DNA of 64,000 nucleotides, taken from NCBI RefSeq assembly GCF_018687075.1, contig NZ_CP061285.1:620001-684000 (forward strand), given 5' to 3'. The notes under the pieces are model-generated. The model saw only the letters and a program-made list of their open reading frames with translations, did no database searches and was not told the origin of the DNA. Position 1 is the stretch's first letter. The number at the start of each line of letters is the position of its first letter. Below, one piece after another: positions 24,192-33,422 of the stretch. Position numbers and translations under genes: made by a program. Origin of the DNA: Polynucleobacter sp. MWH-UH35A (GTDB lineage Bacteria > Pseudomonadota > Gammaproteobacteria > Burkholderiales > Burkholderiaceae).

Positions 24192-25535
24192 ATGATTAAC
24201 GGAAAACCATTAGAAGTAGTTCTAGACACACGCAAAGCCGTCATGGCAAGCAATTCAGGCGAGAGCTTGGATGTATTGCTACGCCTGCGTGCACCAGTGC
24301 AGGAGATTGATGTGGCTGCCCGTGCCCAATTAGCTGTATCACTAGTGATTGATCGCTCGGGCTCGATGAGTGGCGGCAAGCTTGATGAAGCTAAACGTTG
24401 TGCTCTAGATTTGTTATCTCGCTTAAAAGATGGGGATTGGGTCTCAGTAGTGGCTTATGACGATCGAATTGAGGTCTTGCTAGAAACCATGTCTGTGCGT
24501 ATGGCCAAAGCTTTACTACCATTACGTTTAGATGAGTTGCAACCCAGAAACATGACCAATCTTCATGGCGGTTGGCTCAAAGGTGCTGAGACTCTGGCGC
24601 CAAGAGCAGGGCGCGGTATGGTGAGTCGTGTGATTCTATTGTCTGATGGACAAGCCAATCGTGGACTAACCTCCATTGAGGGAATCTGTGAGCAAGTGCG
24701 CGAACTTGCCAGTGCTGGTGTCACGACCTCCACAGTAGGTATTGGTTTTGACTTCAATGAAGAGCTCATGACAGCCATCGCAAAAGCAGGTCAAGGTAAT
24801 TGTTGGTATGGCCAACGCGCAGAAGATCTTGCTGAATCCTTTGATGCAGAGTTGGGGTTCTTGACCAATCTCGTTTGGCAAGATGTGCGCGTCAAGCTGG
24901 AGACACCCTTATTGCCTCGCATGGGTCAGATCAAAATGCGTAATGACTATGTACAAAATACTGCCCAGCAGTATTGTCTGCCAGCAATCGCTCAAGGCTC
25001 TGAAGTCTGGATGGCAATTTCCTTATCTATGTCAGAAGTGATTCACCTACAAGACAATGGCTCAGTTCTACGCTGCACCATCCTAGCAAAAGATAAAGAT
25101 GGCATGGAGCACGAGTTCTCAGTATGCCTCCCGCAGTTGCCGGTAGTCTCATTGGCTGACTACCAACTCGCCCAAGAAAATGAGCTGGTTGCAAGGCGCT
25201 TTAATGAGGTTGAGGCAGCCGATATTCAGCGTGAAGCACGTTTGTTTGTGAGAGATCGTAACTGGGTAGCAGTAGAGCGCTTAATGAGAAAGCTAGAAGA
25301 GCGTGCACGTGAGAACCCATGGCTTGCTGAAACAGTGCGCTATCTACAAACTCTATTAGAGCGACGCGACCATGAAGCTATGGAAAAAGAGCTGATGTAT
25401 TCCTCTGACAAGCTGAAGAACCGTGTTGCAGATTTAGATGACACAGTGATGTTCTGCATGATGGAAGAATCTGTTAAACCAGCATTCATGCGCAAGAAGG
25501 TTTCTCAAGGACGCAATACGGATTCACAAAAGTAA
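24192..25535 (+). CDS. VWA-domain protein
   Basis: A 447-residue cytoplasmic protein with a von Willebrand factor type A domain at about residues 45-220. The metal site is complete: DRSGSMSGG (Asp54, Ser56, Ser58), a Thr in NMTNLHGG, and the Asp in LLSDGQANRG. The rest is an unassigned beta-rich middle and a helical C-terminus (about 345-420, QREARLFVRDRNWVAVERLM). There is no signal peptide. Such proteins often act with ATPases or in signalling complexes, and related stand-alone VWA proteins occur with stress or phage-resistance genes. The ATG follows CAGGAG. The shared palindrome is upstream. Confidence 0.9.
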   Translation: MINGKPLEVVLDTRKAVMASNSGESLDVLLRLRAPVQEIDVAARAQLAVSLVIDRSGSMSGGKLDEAKRCALDLLSRLKDGDWVSVVAYDDRIEVLLETMSVRMAKALLPLRLDELQPRNMTNLHGGWLKGAETLAPRAGRGMVSRVILLSDGQANRGLTSIEGICEQVRELASAGVTTSTVGIGFDFNEELMTAIAKAGQGNCWYGQRAEDLAESFDAELGFLTNLVWQDVRVKLETPLLPRMGQIKMRNDYVQNTAQQYCLPAIAQGSEVWMAISLSMSEVIHLQDNGSVLRCTILAKDKDGMEHEFSVCLPQLPVVSLADYQLAQENELVARRFNEVEAADIQREARLFVRDRNWVAVERLMRKLEERARENPWLAETVRYLQTLLERRDHEAMEKELMYSSDKLKNRVADLDDTVMFCMMEESVKPAFMRKKVSQGRNTDSQK

Positions 25536-25551
25536 TATTGATGGGTGTGGC

Positions 25552-25576
25552 GTAGGAAGGCGTTATGCTTTCCTAC
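25552..25576. other. Hairpin downstream of the VWA gene
   Basis: GTAGGAA and TTCCTAC arms, extended by G-T and G-C pairs, with a seven-base loop. No T run follows. It may stabilise the mRNA 3' end or mark Rho-dependent termination. Confidence 0.35.
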
Positions 25577-25656
25577 AGCCATTTCATCCCCAATCACTAC
25601 CTATTGTTCTCTAAAACCTCTACGCTGAATCCATCCATATAGAGGAGGGATTCGGA

Positions 25657-25788
25657 TTGCAAGTATCTGTTGAATGCACCCATAAGACATTACGTCTCTT
25701 TAAGATCCAGTTGGACGCCAGAACCGTCCTAGTTTTGCTGATTATTTGGATGATTTGGGGGATTTTCAGGATTCTGAAGATCTTTTAA
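25657..25788 (+). CDS. 43-residue membrane protein with TTG start
   Basis: An open frame of 44 codons in the 320-base gap between the VWA gene and the hydrolase. It starts at TTG 25657 with AGGAGGG seven to eight bases upstream, a near-perfect ribosome site. The product has a soluble start (QVSVECTHKTLRLFKIQLD) and one membrane helix (TVLVLLIIWMIWGIF) ending in a short basic tail. The rest of the gap holds only the hairpin at 25552. Its family is unknown. Confidence 0.5.
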   Translation: MQVSVECTHKTLRLFKIQLDARTVLVLLIIWMIWGIFRILKIF

Positions 25789-25853
25789 TAAATCGAAATA
25801 GCTTGCCTTGTCATTCAGTTAGAATTTCCTGATAGTTTATATAAGGAGATTCC

Positions 25854-26963
25854 ATGAAATACCCATTGGCCAAGCAAGCTCTTGCCGCTTCATTATCTGC
25901 CGTATTGGCATTTACACCATTAATTAGTAATGCATGTACCAGTTTCTTGCTGAAGGGTAATGACAATGGTTATGTCTATGGTCGCACCATGGAGTTTGGT
26001 TTGCCCCTAAAGTCTCAACTCACTTTAATTCCCAAAAACACCCCAATGCTGGGTGTTGGTGTGGATAGCAAACCGGGAACAGGTCTCAATTGGACTGCCA
26101 AATACACCGCAGCCGGAATGAATGGTTTGGGCTTGCCCGTGCTTGTTGATGGTATGAATGAAAAAGGTTTGGTTGGGGGTTTACTGAATGCACCTAACAC
26201 TGCAGTCTTTCAGGCGGTTCCACCAAGCGACTCTGCGAAGAGTATTGCCTCGGTTCAGATTCTGACTTATGCCCTGACAAATTTTGCAACGGTCGATGAA
26301 GTCAAAGCTGGCTTCCAAAATATTTTGGTAAATCGCTCCATTATTCCGGCTTTTCGAAATCAGTCAGCACCAGTGCGTATGACTTTGCATGATGCCGCAG
26401 GTAAAAGCATTGTGATTGAGTATCTCAAGGGCGAGCTAGTGATTACCGATAACCCAACAGGTGTTATGACAAATGACCCTGCGTTTAGAGAGCAGTTAAA
26501 TAACATTGGTAACTATGCAAACCTGACTAATGTTGAGCGCAATTCTTTAGTCATTAATGGTGCCAACTATGCGCCACCAAGCTCTGGCAGTGGCTTGCAT
26601 GGTCTGCCTGGAGACTACTTGAGTCCTAGTCGTTTTATTCGTGCGATCTTTTTATCAAAATCTGTGCCAACCAATTACTCTACTGTTCAGCAAACGAATA
26701 GTGCCTGGCACATTCTCGGTAGCTTTGATATTCCACCGGGCGCGATTAGCTTGCCAGCAACGAATGCATATGGCGGCGGTGCAGGTGGTATTGAGATCAC
26801 AGAATGGACAGTGGTTGCAGACAATAAAAACCTGATGTACTACGTCAAGATGTTTGAAACCACCAACGTACAGGCATTTGACTTTAAAAAGGTTGATCCC
26901 AACATTAAGGGTGTTCAGTTCTACAACTTGGATAAGCCGCAGACCTACACTCCTATCAATTAA
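25854..26963 (+). CDS. Secreted choloylglycine hydrolase/linear amide C-N hydrolase
   Basis: A 369-residue Ntn hydrolase of the choloylglycine hydrolase family. The signal peptide (residues 1-27, ending SNA) places Cys28, in ACTSFLLKG, at the mature N-terminus as the catalytic nucleophile. YGRTMEFG supplies the conserved Arg, NGLGLPVLVDGMNEKGLVGG the oxyanion loop and an Asp, and NPTGVMTNDP the Asn/Asp region. Family members cleave conjugated bile salts, penicillin V or, in Gram-negatives, acyl-homoserine lactones. The substrate here is unknown and the enzyme should be periplasmic. The ATG follows AAGGAG. Confidence 0.93.
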   Translation: MKYPLAKQALAASLSAVLAFTPLISNACTSFLLKGNDNGYVYGRTMEFGLPLKSQLTLIPKNTPMLGVGVDSKPGTGLNWTAKYTAAGMNGLGLPVLVDGMNEKGLVGGLLNAPNTAVFQAVPPSDSAKSIASVQILTYALTNFATVDEVKAGFQNILVNRSIIPAFRNQSAPVRMTLHDAAGKSIVIEYLKGELVITDNPTGVMTNDPAFREQLNNIGNYANLTNVERNSLVINGANYAPPSSGSGLHGLPGDYLSPSRFIRAIFLSKSVPTNYSTVQQTNSAWHILGSFDIPPGAISLPATNAYGGGAGGIEITEWTVVADNKNLMYYVKMFETTNVQAFDFKKVDPNIKGVQFYNLDKPQTYTPIN

Positions 26964-26996
26964 GTCTGCTAATAAGTCTGCTATTAAGCCTGCTTA
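26961..26996 (+). repeat. Three 12-base tandem repeats beginning at the hydrolase stop codon
   Basis: TAAGTCTGCTAA, TAAGTCTGCTAT and TAAGCCTGCTTA lie head to tail; the first unit contains the TAA stop. Changes in copy number would not alter the protein. Confidence 0.75.
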
Positions 26997-27023
26997 ATCT
27001 GGTGTTCTAGTAGCGGAAACAGG

Positions 27024-27132
27024 CCGGGGAGGGTGGATGAGCCAAACCCCCGGCACTGGCAGAAATTGGGTTTGGCTGCTTCGTTCCCGACCTGACCAGG
27101 TTATCCAACCCACCATGCGGGGAGGCCCATCC
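27024..27132 (-). ncRNA. ffs: Signal recognition particle 4.5S RNA
   Basis: On the minus strand the conserved apical core is clear: CCTGGTCAGGTCGGGAACGA then AGCAGCCA, the asymmetric and symmetric loops that bind Ffh. Flanking arms (GCCTCCCC near the 5' end and GGGGAGG-complement near the 3' end) close the long hairpin. The RNA of about 108 bases binds Ffh to target membrane proteins. Exact ends are approximate. It lies next to, and divergent from, dnaX. Confidence 0.93.
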
Positions 27133-27163
27133 AATTCCATTTTAGCTTGTTAGAATGTAAGAC

Positions 27164-28822
27164 ATGACAGCATTGGCATTGGCCCGTTCGTGGCGCCCCA
27201 AAACCTTCTCTGAATTAGTTGGTCAAGACCATGTGGTTAAGGCCTTAACCCATGCTTTGGATCAGGGTCGCCTGCACCATGCATGGCTCTTTACAGGCAC
27301 CCGTGGGGTAGGTAAGACTACGATTGCCCGCATTATGGCCAAAGCCCTCAATTGCACAGGATCCGATGGTTCCGGCAAGATGACTTCAGAGCCCTGCGGA
27401 AAATGCCCAGCTTGTATGGAAATCGATGCAGGTCGCTTTGTGGACTATATCGAGATGGATGCTGCTAGTAATCGTGGTGTTGACGATATTGCCGCTCTAT
27501 TAGAAAAAGCAGCGTACGCACCAAGTAGTGGTCGTTACAAGGTTTACATGATTGACGAGGTGCATATGCTCACCAATCACGCCTTTAATGCCATGCTCAA
27601 AACATTAGAAGAGCCGCCTGAGCACGTCAAATTTATTTTGGCTACTACTGATCCACAAAAGATCCCAGTTACTATTTTGTCTCGTTGCTTGCAGTTCAAT
27701 CTCAAGCAAATGCCAGTACCACTCATCGTTGAGCACTTAGAGAAAGTACTTGCCTCCGAAAAAGTCGAATACGAAGTCAATGCCCTGCGTGTACTTGCCA
27801 AAGCAGCTCAAGGCTCCATGCGGGATGCCTTATCTCTCACTGATCAAGCCATTGCTTACGCTGCTGGCAAGGTCACTGAAGAGTCTGTGCGTGGCATGCT
27901 CGGCACCCTAGATGATGCTTATCTCATTCGTATTCTGGACTGCTTAATTGCTAAAGATGGCAAGAGTCTGCTCGCAGTCGCCAATGAAATGGGTGAGCGC
28001 AGCATGTCTTTCTCATTAGCACTACAAGACCTCTCAAGCTTGTTGCAAAAGATAGCAGCAGCGCAAGTTGTTCCTGAGTCTGTATTGGATGATTGGCCAG
28101 AGGCAGGTGAGATTCGTCGCTTGGCTAGCCAACTGACAAAAGAAGAGGCGCAACTCTTCTATCAAATTACGATTACTAGTCGCCCAGATTTATCACTAGC
28201 TCCAGACGAGCAAACTGGTTTTGCTATGACGCTGTTGCGTATGTTGGCATTTCGTCCAGGAAGCAATAATGGCGGAGGAGGTAGCTCTTCTCCATCACCT
28301 TCAGCTCCACCAGTAAATACCGCACGTCCAGCAGCAACATCAACAACGCCCGCAGCTAAAGCCGCCGCACCCGCTGCAAGAGTAGCTGCTCCAGCACCAG
28401 CGGCACCGACTGCCCAAGCTGCCGTAGCGAGCTCAGCTGATCGCCCAGATTGGCATGCCTTGATGCGTCAATTGCCAGTCAAAGGATTGGTTCAGCAGTT
28501 AGCTTTTCAGACTGAATTGCAAGATTGGAATGATTCAGCGGCAGGGGTGCGCGCAACGATTGTGACGCCGATGCCGCAGTTAGCATCTGAGGCTTCAGTT
28601 GGTCGTTTGGCGGACGCATTAACAGCCCACTTTGGCAAGCCCGTAAAGATCGTGATTGAAAAAGGTGAAGTCGAGGGTAAGACCGTTGCTAAGGTAGATG
28701 CCCAGATTCATCAAGAAAAAAGAATGAATGCGGAACAAATGATTGCTGCTGATCCATTTATTCAGCAACTCGAAAAAGAGTTTGGCGCCAAAGTGGTTGG
28801 TGGCTCAGTTAAACCTCTTTGA
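27164..28822 (+). CDS. dnaX: DNA polymerase III gamma/tau subunit
   Basis: A 552-residue clamp-loader subunit. RPKTFSELVGQDHVVKAL and LFTGTRGVGKTTIARIMAKAL (Walker A GTRGVGKT, about residues 45-52) open the AAA+ domain. CxxxC zinc-binding cysteines lie in CGKCPACMEI, and the Walker B and sensor regions are MIDEVHMLTNHAFNAMLKTLEE. An Ala/Pro-rich linker spans about residues 370-425, and a tau-like C-terminal domain V follows (about 430-552). The protein loads the sliding clamp and couples polymerases. No clear frameshift site for a shorter gamma form was noticed. ybaB and recR follow in the conserved order. Confidence 0.98.
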   Translation: MTALALARSWRPKTFSELVGQDHVVKALTHALDQGRLHHAWLFTGTRGVGKTTIARIMAKALNCTGSDGSGKMTSEPCGKCPACMEIDAGRFVDYIEMDAASNRGVDDIAALLEKAAYAPSSGRYKVYMIDEVHMLTNHAFNAMLKTLEEPPEHVKFILATTDPQKIPVTILSRCLQFNLKQMPVPLIVEHLEKVLASEKVEYEVNALRVLAKAAQGSMRDALSLTDQAIAYAAGKVTEESVRGMLGTLDDAYLIRILDCLIAKDGKSLLAVANEMGERSMSFSLALQDLSSLLQKIAAAQVVPESVLDDWPEAGEIRRLASQLTKEEAQLFYQITITSRPDLSLAPDEQTGFAMTLLRMLAFRPGSNNGGGGSSSPSPSAPPVNTARPAATSTTPAAKAAAPAARVAAPAPAAPTAQAAVASSADRPDWHALMRQLPVKGLVQQLAFQTELQDWNDSAAGVRATIVTPMPQLASEASVGRLADALTAHFGKPVKIVIEKGEVEGKTVAKVDAQIHQEKRMNAEQMIAADPFIQQLEKEFGAKVVGGSVKPL

Positions 28823-28875
28823 TGTGACTCATTTAGTTAAATATCAATATTCAAAAGCCCTAAGGAAATAAAGCG

Positions 28876-29199
28876 ATGATGAAAGGTGGACTTGCTGGCC
28901 TCATGAAACAGGCTCAGCAGATGCAAGAGAAGATGAAAACAGCGCAAGCTGAACTGGCTGCGTTGGAAGTGACTGGTCAAGCAGCTGGTGGCTTAGTGAA
29001 GGTAACTATCTCTGGCAAATACGAGCTTAAGCGTGTGCAGATTGATCCAGGCGCAATGGATGATCGCGAGATGTTGGAAGATCTCATCGTGACTGCCTAT
29101 ACAGAGGCATTTAAGCAAGTAGAAGCTGCTAGTGCGCAGATGATGTCTGGTGCTACTGCTGGCATGCCAATGCCTCCTGGTTTCAAGTTGCCGTTCTGA
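28876..29199 (+). CDS. ybaB: YbaB/EbfC nucleoid-associated protein
   Basis: A 107-residue DNA-binding protein: [20 protein letters not shown] at the start, then [20 protein letters not shown] and [20 protein letters not shown]. The family is a dimeric nucleoid protein nearly always found between dnaX and recR, as here. An AAGGAAA ribosome site precedes it. The recR ATG follows after five bases. Confidence 0.97.
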   Translation: MMKGGLAGLMKQAQQMQEKMKTAQAELAALEVTGQAAGGLVKVTISGKYELKRVQIDPGAMDDREMLEDLIVTAYTEAFKQVEAASAQMMSGATAGMPMPPGFKLPF

Positions 29200-29203
29200 T
29201 TAC

Positions 29204-29818
29204 ATGGCACATATAGAAGCGCCTCAAGATGCACTCGGTCGTTTGATCGAGGCATTGCGTGTGCTACCAGGAGTAGGTCCTAAGTCTGCTCAGCGCATGG
29301 CCTTCTATCTCTTGCAGCATGACCGCAATGGTGCAGCAGTACTTGCTCAGTCATTAGGCGAAGCAGTTGAAACAGTAGGACACTGCGCGCGTTGCAATAC
29401 ATTTTCAGAAACCCAGATTTGCAGCACTTGTTCTGATGGTCGTCGTGACCCTTCATTACTTTGTATTGTGGAAACGCCTGCTGATCAAGTGATGGTCGAG
29501 CAGACTCTTAGCTTCAAAGGCAATTACTTCGTATTGATGGGTCGACTCTCACCGCTGGATGGCATGGGCCCCAATGAAATTGGTTTTGATCGCCTCCTCA
29601 ATCGTATTGAGACTCCCGATACCGGAGTTCCTATTCGTGAAGTAGTCTTGGCCACCAACTTCACCAGCGAGGGCGAAGCAACTGCTCATTACATCGGCGA
29701 AGTACTCAAAGCTAAAGGTATCAAGGTCACCCGTATTGCACGAGGCATTCCGGTGGGTGGCGAGCTCGAATATGTGGATGCTGGAACCTTGGCTCGCGCC
29801 TTAATGGATCGCCGTTAG
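29204..29818 (+). CDS. recR: Recombination mediator RecR
   Basis: A 204-residue protein with a helix-hairpin-helix ([19 protein letters not shown]), a four-cysteine zinc finger ([16 protein letters not shown]) and a Toprim domain starting [17 protein letters not shown]. With RecF and RecO it loads RecA on gapped DNA. The ATG at 29204 lies after the ybaB stop; a longer frame back to 29150 runs into ybaB and is not used. The stop TAG is followed at once by the ATG of the ParD-like gene. Confidence 0.97.
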   Translation: MAHIEAPQDALGRLIEALRVLPGVGPKSAQRMAFYLLQHDRNGAAVLAQSLGEAVETVGHCARCNTFSETQICSTCSDGRRDPSLLCIVETPADQVMVEQTLSFKGNYFVLMGRLSPLDGMGPNEIGFDRLLNRIETPDTGVPIREVVLATNFTSEGEATAHYIGEVLKAKGIKVTRIARGIPVGGELEYVDAGTLARALMDRR

Positions 29819-30037
29819 ATGTTCATTCAAATTGAATTATCAGAGTCATTAGTGGCGGACGCTAAATCTGAGTCGAAAATTACAAAAAGAACTCTTTCGA
29901 AACAAATTGAGCATTGGGCTCGTTTAGGCAAATCTATTGAAGAAAATCCTGAATTGCCAGTTCCTCTAATTCAAGATATTTTGGAGGGCCAAGCGGAAAT
30001 GGCCCTCAATAGGCTAACAAAATTTCGTTTTGGATAG
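29819..30037 (+). CDS. ParD-like antitoxin protein, orphan
   Basis: A 72-residue protein with an ESLVADAKSESKITKRTLSK opening and QIEHWARLGKSIEENPELP, matching the ParD-like antitoxin family as I know it (ribbon-helix-helix type). It starts directly after the recR stop. No toxin gene follows: the 240 bases to the porin gene contain no convincing open frame on either strand. It is therefore an orphan, perhaps a remnant of a former toxin-antitoxin pair or a stand-alone regulator. Confidence 0.7.
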   Translation: MFIQIELSESLVADAKSESKITKRTLSKQIEHWARLGKSIEENPELPVPLIQDILEGQAEMALNRLTKFRFG

Positions 30038-30277
30038 TTCTGCCTCCTTCATCAGAATCGCCTGGTAAGTTGTTTCTGGGGTACAGGCCTTGCTTAATCT
30101 GAAGGCGATCCACCCAATCTGTCATCTTGTTGCCATAAAGACTAGGTAAATTGCCTCTTTTTGGGGATAATTCGGTCTGCACCACCCTTGGGCTTCAATC
30201 TCAAGCTGTGTTTGCCTAGTTTTCTCCATCGGCATGTTGTCTTTGCATTGCACTGGCACCCCAAATAGAAATTGTGA

Positions 30278-31693
30278 ATGACCCGCAAGATTTATCTACT
30301 CCTCCTGTTGAGCATTATTTGCACATTCTTCGGAGCAACTGCATTTGCGCAGAAGGCGGGATCAGGCTCGGACCAAATTGCGAGTTTTGCAGAAGCGATT
30401 CAAGGTTTACCAACGGAAGGTGAGCTCTTTGGTTTGCCTGTAAACGTGCACGGTCAAACAACCTACATTAATCAGCGCTACAACAACTTTACTTCTAGCT
30501 ATTCTGGCCCAAATAGTATGTCCTCATTGAAGTCAATGAGCTACACCTGGTCAGGAACTTTATTCTTCGGTGCGCGCTTAGCTCCGAACACGGATATTTA
30601 TTTCAACCCCGAAGTAATTTCTGGTGTGCCATTTTCTGGATTAACAGGTCTTGGTGGATTTACTAACGGTGAAGCAACCAAGGCAAATGGTGCACAGGCT
30701 AAGTTCTATTCTGCACGTGCTTTTTTACGTCAAACATTTAATCAAGAGGGCGATAAAGTTGTTCTCGAGAATGAGGCCAATCAAATTACACAAACGGTAA
30801 GTAGTACTCGTGTGGTGGTTACTGCTGGACAGTTTTCTACATTAGATATTTTTGACGATAGTCGTTACGCCAAAGACCCCCGTGTGCAGTTCATGAACTG
30901 GGGCAATATGACCTATTTGGCCTATGACTATGCTGCCGATGCCCGCGGCTACAGCACTGGCTTGGCAGGCGAGTGGTACCTCAGTAATTGGGTAATGCGG
31001 GCTTCCCGCATGCTCGCACCAAAGAACCCAAATGGCCGCGATCTCAATTGGCAAATCTTCAATGCTTATGGCGATCAAATTGAAGTAGAGCGTCAACACA
31101 ATATTGCTGACTTGCCTGGAAAGGTTTCGGTGCTCGCTTATCGTAATCGTATGATCTTGGCACGCTTTCAGGACGCAACTAATTATGTTGTAGCCAATAA
31201 TGCCCAAGGTACGCAAGCAATTAACAACGTGCGCAACAACTATCAATACAAGACCGGTATTGGTATTAATGGTGAACAAGCATTAACTAAAGACCTAGGT
31301 ATCTATGGTCGCGCCTTTACATCCGATGGCCATACTGAAACGATGTCTTTCACTGAAGCGGATAATTCTTTATCGGTTGGCTTGGGTATGAACGGCACAA
31401 GTTGGAGTCGTCCTAAAGATTCAATTGGTATCTCGATGATGCAAAACGGCTTATCGAGCTATCGTCGAAATTATTTACAGGCGGGTGGGGTGTCTTACTT
31501 TATCGGCGACTATGCAGGACCAAGCCAGACGATTTCTTATCGTCCAGAGCGCATCGGTGAGGTGTATTACAACGCTACCGTGATTAAAAATGTCTTGGCT
31601 GGATTGAACTTTCAGCACATCAATAATCCGGCTTATAACGCCGCGCGTGGACCTGTAAATATCCTATCTTTTAGGATTCATGCCGAGTTTTAA
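30278..31693 (+). CDS. OprB-like carbohydrate-selective porin
   Basis: A 471-residue outer-membrane protein with a signal peptide (residues 1-24, ending AFA). Beta-barrel features are alternating aromatic and polar residues, strands such as SGTLFFGARLAPNTDIYFNP and GEVYYNATVI, and a C-terminal SFRIHAEF ending in Phe, as expected for insertion by the BAM complex. The layout fits OprB-family porins, which allow sugars or similar solutes through. The substrate cannot be read from sequence. The ATG at 30278 has no strong ribosome site. Confidence 0.82.
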   Translation: MTRKIYLLLLLSIICTFFGATAFAQKAGSGSDQIASFAEAIQGLPTEGELFGLPVNVHGQTTYINQRYNNFTSSYSGPNSMSSLKSMSYTWSGTLFFGARLAPNTDIYFNPEVISGVPFSGLTGLGGFTNGEATKANGAQAKFYSARAFLRQTFNQEGDKVVLENEANQITQTVSSTRVVVTAGQFSTLDIFDDSRYAKDPRVQFMNWGNMTYLAYDYAADARGYSTGLAGEWYLSNWVMRASRMLAPKNPNGRDLNWQIFNAYGDQIEVERQHNIADLPGKVSVLAYRNRMILARFQDATNYVVANNAQGTQAINNVRNNYQYKTGIGINGEQALTKDLGIYGRAFTSDGHTETMSFTEADNSLSVGLGMNGTSWSRPKDSIGISMMQNGLSSYRRNYLQAGGVSYFIGDYAGPSQTISYRPERIGEVYYNATVIKNVLAGLNFQHINNPAYNAARGPVNILSFRIHAEF

Positions 31694-31767
31694 GACTTTA
31701 CTGGGCTCAGAGGCAATACGAACATAATTATTATCTTTATATTCAACGACTTAGGGATTTTTAATTA

Positions 31768-31848
31768 TTCGACTTTTAGGTTTTGTCCCCTATAATCCTT
31801 TAAACCCCCTGAAATGGGTGTGGATGGCTACTAAATCCACTTCTGGGG
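31768..31848 (+). promoter_or_regulatory. Promoter and leader hairpin of the RND efflux operon
   Basis: A -35 TTCGAC (31768-31773) and a -10 TATAAT (31791-31796) are 17 bases apart. The leader then contains GTGGAT/ATCCAC (31820-31840), enclosed by CCCC (31805-31808) and GGGG (31845-31848). This could be a regulatory hairpin, but no known riboswitch was recognised. Confidence 0.55.
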
Positions 31849-31886
31849 CTATAAAAACAGCATTTCTGATTTAGAGGCAGTCGCTT

Positions 31887-33413
31887 TTGTTGATTCTGGG
31901 CAAACATAAAACTGGCGTAGTTCGATCGCTCAACAGCGTGACACCATTTGCAATGGTTGCTTTTGTTGTTTGCGCCCCCATCTCTTCTGCCTTAGTGTTT
32001 GCTCAGTCTGCCGCTAATAACGCACCACCCGCTAGCGTGACTGTGCAAACGAGCGACACTTCATTGGCAGCCCCTCCATCGATTGGAGCGCAGCTTAGCG
32101 AGCAAGATAAGTCCAGTAAGGCAACCGAACTATTTGCGCCAGTAACTAAAGCGAATACACCTAAGATTTATACCAAGCCTGTTTCTTCTGGTCCTAGCGA
32201 GATGGATTTGCGCCAACTCTGGAATGAGTTGAAAATTAATAATCCGCAGCTATCTTCATTGCGTGAATCGTATTTATCTGCCAAAGCTTCTGTGCCGCAA
32301 ATTGCAGCGCCAACTAATCCACAAGTGGGATTGGTGTGGTCTGGCATGCCTGTAGGATCACCTTTAGCGCTCGGTCTTGCGGGAAGTAATCCGAACGTTA
32401 GCAATAACAATGCTATTTCGATTGCGCAACCCTTTCAGTTTCCAGGAAAGAAGAGTTTGGCGGCGGATATCGCTGATACCAATGCAGAGGCTTTGCTAGC
32501 GAGCTCTGAATCTACCTATCTTCAGTTGGGCGCTCAGCTATCAACCTTGTACTACAACGCCTTGGCTGCGCAAAAGCAATTGCAGGTTCTCAAAGAGTCC
32601 GTGATTCGCTTGGAAATGATTAAGAATGTGGCAAAGGCGCGTTATGCCAATAATGCTGCAGCCTACGTTGAGTACCTCAATGCCCAAGTGGCGCAGAGCG
32701 CGGCGCAGGCAGATCAATTCAATGTAGAGCGCCAACTCAATGTAGCCTTAAATAACATCAATACATTGGTGGGCCGTCACTCTCGTGAAAAACTGGTCTT
32801 ACGTGGTGATGTTCGTCGTGCAATCAATGGCGTACCAACCTTAATTGAATTAGAAGATTATGCAGAGACTAGTCACCCATCTTTGAAGAGCTCAGCATTA
32901 CAGTTGGATGCGGCGCGCAAAGGTGTGGATCTGGCAAAAAAAGCTTATTTGCCAGACTTTCAGCTGATTGGCTCTTCCTACACACCGCGTGGACCATTTG
33001 CTTCGAACAATGGTGCACTGTTTTATCAATTTGAATTGGATCTGATTATTCCGCTTTATTTCTTCACTAAAGAAAAGTATGGAGTAGAGCAGGCGCAACG
33101 CAATCAAGCCGCTGCCGAAGCGGGTAACATCTCAAATCGTCAGCAAATCGTGCTGGCGGTCAATACGGCATACGCTGTTTATGAGCAAGCCAAAAATCAA
33201 ACTCAGTTTTTGAGGGAGCGCCAAGTGCCACAGGCCGACGCTGCTTACAAGGTTGGCTTAACCCAATACTCAAATAATGGCCAAGGTTTTAATGATTTGT
33301 TGACTGCGCAAACGCAATTGCGTAACTTGGAGATTGCTTTGGCGCAAGCTGAGAGTAATCTTTTGCAGGCACAAGCGGTATTAATGGTTTCAGCGGGTAA
33401 AGAACCCTTCTAA
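31887..33413 (+). CDS. TolC/CzcC-like outer membrane factor of RND efflux operon
   Basis: A 508-residue outer-membrane efflux protein with long alpha-helical stretches rich in Ala, Gln and Leu and two repeats of the family (about 110-310 and 315-500). The N-terminus has a signal peptide (residues about 15-40, ending VFAQS) followed by a Ser/Ala/Pro-rich linker of about 70 residues. The start is TTG at 31887 with GAGG upstream; an ATG at 31951 would cut the signal peptide and is less likely. It forms the channel for the membrane-fusion and pump proteins encoded next. Confidence 0.87.
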   Translation: MLILGKHKTGVVRSLNSVTPFAMVAFVVCAPISSALVFAQSAANNAPPASVTVQTSDTSLAAPPSIGAQLSEQDKSSKATELFAPVTKANTPKIYTKPVSSGPSEMDLRQLWNELKINNPQLSSLRESYLSAKASVPQIAAPTNPQVGLVWSGMPVGSPLALGLAGSNPNVSNNNAISIAQPFQFPGKKSLAADIADTNAEALLASSESTYLQLGAQLSTLYYNALAAQKQLQVLKESVIRLEMIKNVAKARYANNAAAYVEYLNAQVAQSAAQADQFNVERQLNVALNNINTLVGRHSREKLVLRGDVRRAINGVPTLIELEDYAETSHPSLKSSALQLDAARKGVDLAKKAYLPDFQLIGSSYTPRGPFASNNGALFYQFELDLIIPLYFFTKEKYGVEQAQRNQAAAEAGNISNRQQIVLAVNTAYAVYEQAKNQTQFLRERQVPQADAAYKVGLTQYSNNGQGFNDLLTAQTQLRNLEIALAQAESNLLQAQAVLMVSAGKEPF

Positions 33414-33422
33414 GGAGCAGTT

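Noticed and set aside
30010-30250. Minus-strand frames between the ParD-like gene and the porin, considered as a lost toxin
   Set aside because: Short, broken by stops, and without RelE/ParE-like residues; the stretch holds nothing I can support.
30842-31279. 145-codon antisense frame in the porin gene
   Set aside because: The porin has signal peptide, barrel strands and terminal Phe; the antisense frame shows no coding features.
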